A stretch of DNA of 5,996 bases. Source: LDYB01 sp037442385 (GTDB lineage: Bacteria; Armatimonadota; Fimbriimonadia; Fimbriimonadales; GBS-DC). The number at the start of each line of letters is the position of its first letter. Positions within the stretch are counted from its first letter, which is position 1. Under the pieces are notes generated by a model. It was given only the letters and a program-made list of their open reading frames with translations. It was not told the DNA's origin and ran no database searches. A program made the translations under genes and the position numbers. Shown one piece after another: positions 5,814-5,996 of this stretch. Location of the stretch: the NCBI GenBank assembly GCA_037442385.1, contig JBBIQJ010000151.1, forward strand, positions 1 through 5,996. The letters are read 5' to 3'.

Positions 5814-5827
5814 GATGGGGAGGAACT

Positions 5828-5996
5828 ATGCGATTCGGGTTGACACTTTTTTGCTCAGGGTTGGGGCTGGTGCTGGCGGCGGCGCAACTTGTGGAACCTG
5901 CACACTTCCCTGCCAAACGGCTCGCGCAACCTCCCGTGATAGACGGCGTGGTGAACCCCGAAGAGTGGCGCGAAGCGTATAAAGTGGAATCGTTCT
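5828..5996 (+). CDS. Secreted protein, N-terminus with possible CBM9/DUF5916-like domain (runs off right edge)
   Basis: Fifty-six codons are open from the ATG to the window end, without a stop. The start has GGAGG at 5819-5823, 4 nt upstream (short spacing), and a further GAGG at 5811. Residues 1-19 (MRFGLTLFCSGLGLVLAAA) form a signal peptide with a probable signal-peptidase I site after AAA. Cys9 is not in a good lipobox context, so a lipoprotein is unlikely. The mature part continues to RLAQPPVIDGVVNPEEWREA (about 32-51), which matches the common opening of carbohydrate-binding module 9-like and DUF5916 domains (pattern PxIDGxxxxxEW). Such proteins act outside the cytoplasm, often in glycan binding or as outer-surface proteins. 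The real identity lies beyond the window. It follows the membrane protein gene after 50 bp without an obvious terminator, so co-transcription is possible. Confidence 0.75.
   Translation, partial: MRFGLTLFCSGLGLVLAAAQLVEPAHFPAKRLAQPPVIDGVVNPEEWREAYKVESF

Noticed and set aside
5800..5982. 60-codon plus-strand frame near the right edge
   Set aside because: It overlaps the secreted-protein frame, which has a signal peptide, a ribosome site and a domain-like motif. This frame has an Arg/Gly-rich translation without motifs.

Overview
The window is about 6 kb of gene-dense, moderately GC-rich bacterial chromosome. Most genes have strong purine-rich Shine-Dalgarno sites, and the proteins prefer Arg over Lys. 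There is no sign of phage, transposon, CRISPR, tRNA or rRNA. The gene styles (a cobalamin-independent TIM-barrel sugar epimerase, a bacterial ValRS with two Cys-pair zinc knuckles, a secreted protein starting with a 'PPVIDGVVNPEEW' module) would fit an Armatimonadota-like or other deep-branching, possibly thermophilic bacterium. That placement is a low-confidence impression and not a demonstrated fact.

Left part (1-1324): the minus strand carries the 5' third of pntB, the membrane-bound beta subunit of proton-translocating NAD(P) transhydrogenase, which runs off the left edge. It diverges, across only 52 bp, from a plus-strand sugar-phosphate isomerase/epimerase-like gene. That gene has no Shine-Dalgarno but does have a -10-like TACAAT 9 nt before its start codon, so it may be translated from a nearly leaderless mRNA.

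Centre (1343-4081): valS, a full-length 912-residue valyl-tRNA synthetase, follows the epimerase gene after 18 nt and is probably co-transcribed with it. Downstream lies a 188-bp intergenic stretch (4082-4269) with two GC-rich hairpins. Their outer stems are the same except for one compensated base pair (C-G in one, T-A in the other). The first hairpin is a perfect 12-bp stem right after the valS stop.

Right part (4270-5996): a 73-residue four-cysteine protein of unknown function on the minus strand diverges, across 176 bp, from a six-helix membrane protein on the plus strand. The membrane protein's cytoplasmic loop holds eight cysteines, including a CW...C...CPxY...CW...GxxC pattern like the cysteine motif seen in some bacterial signalling proteins. 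Fifty bp further on, a secreted protein begins and runs off the right edge; its N-terminus looks like the start of a CBM9/DUF5916-type domain. A 13-nt sequence, TGCCGAAACAGAG, occurs once in the leader of each of these last two plus-strand genes.

The core genes are housekeeping (redox balance, tRNA charging). The less explained part is the pair of divergent cysteine-cluster genes and the paired intergenic hairpins.
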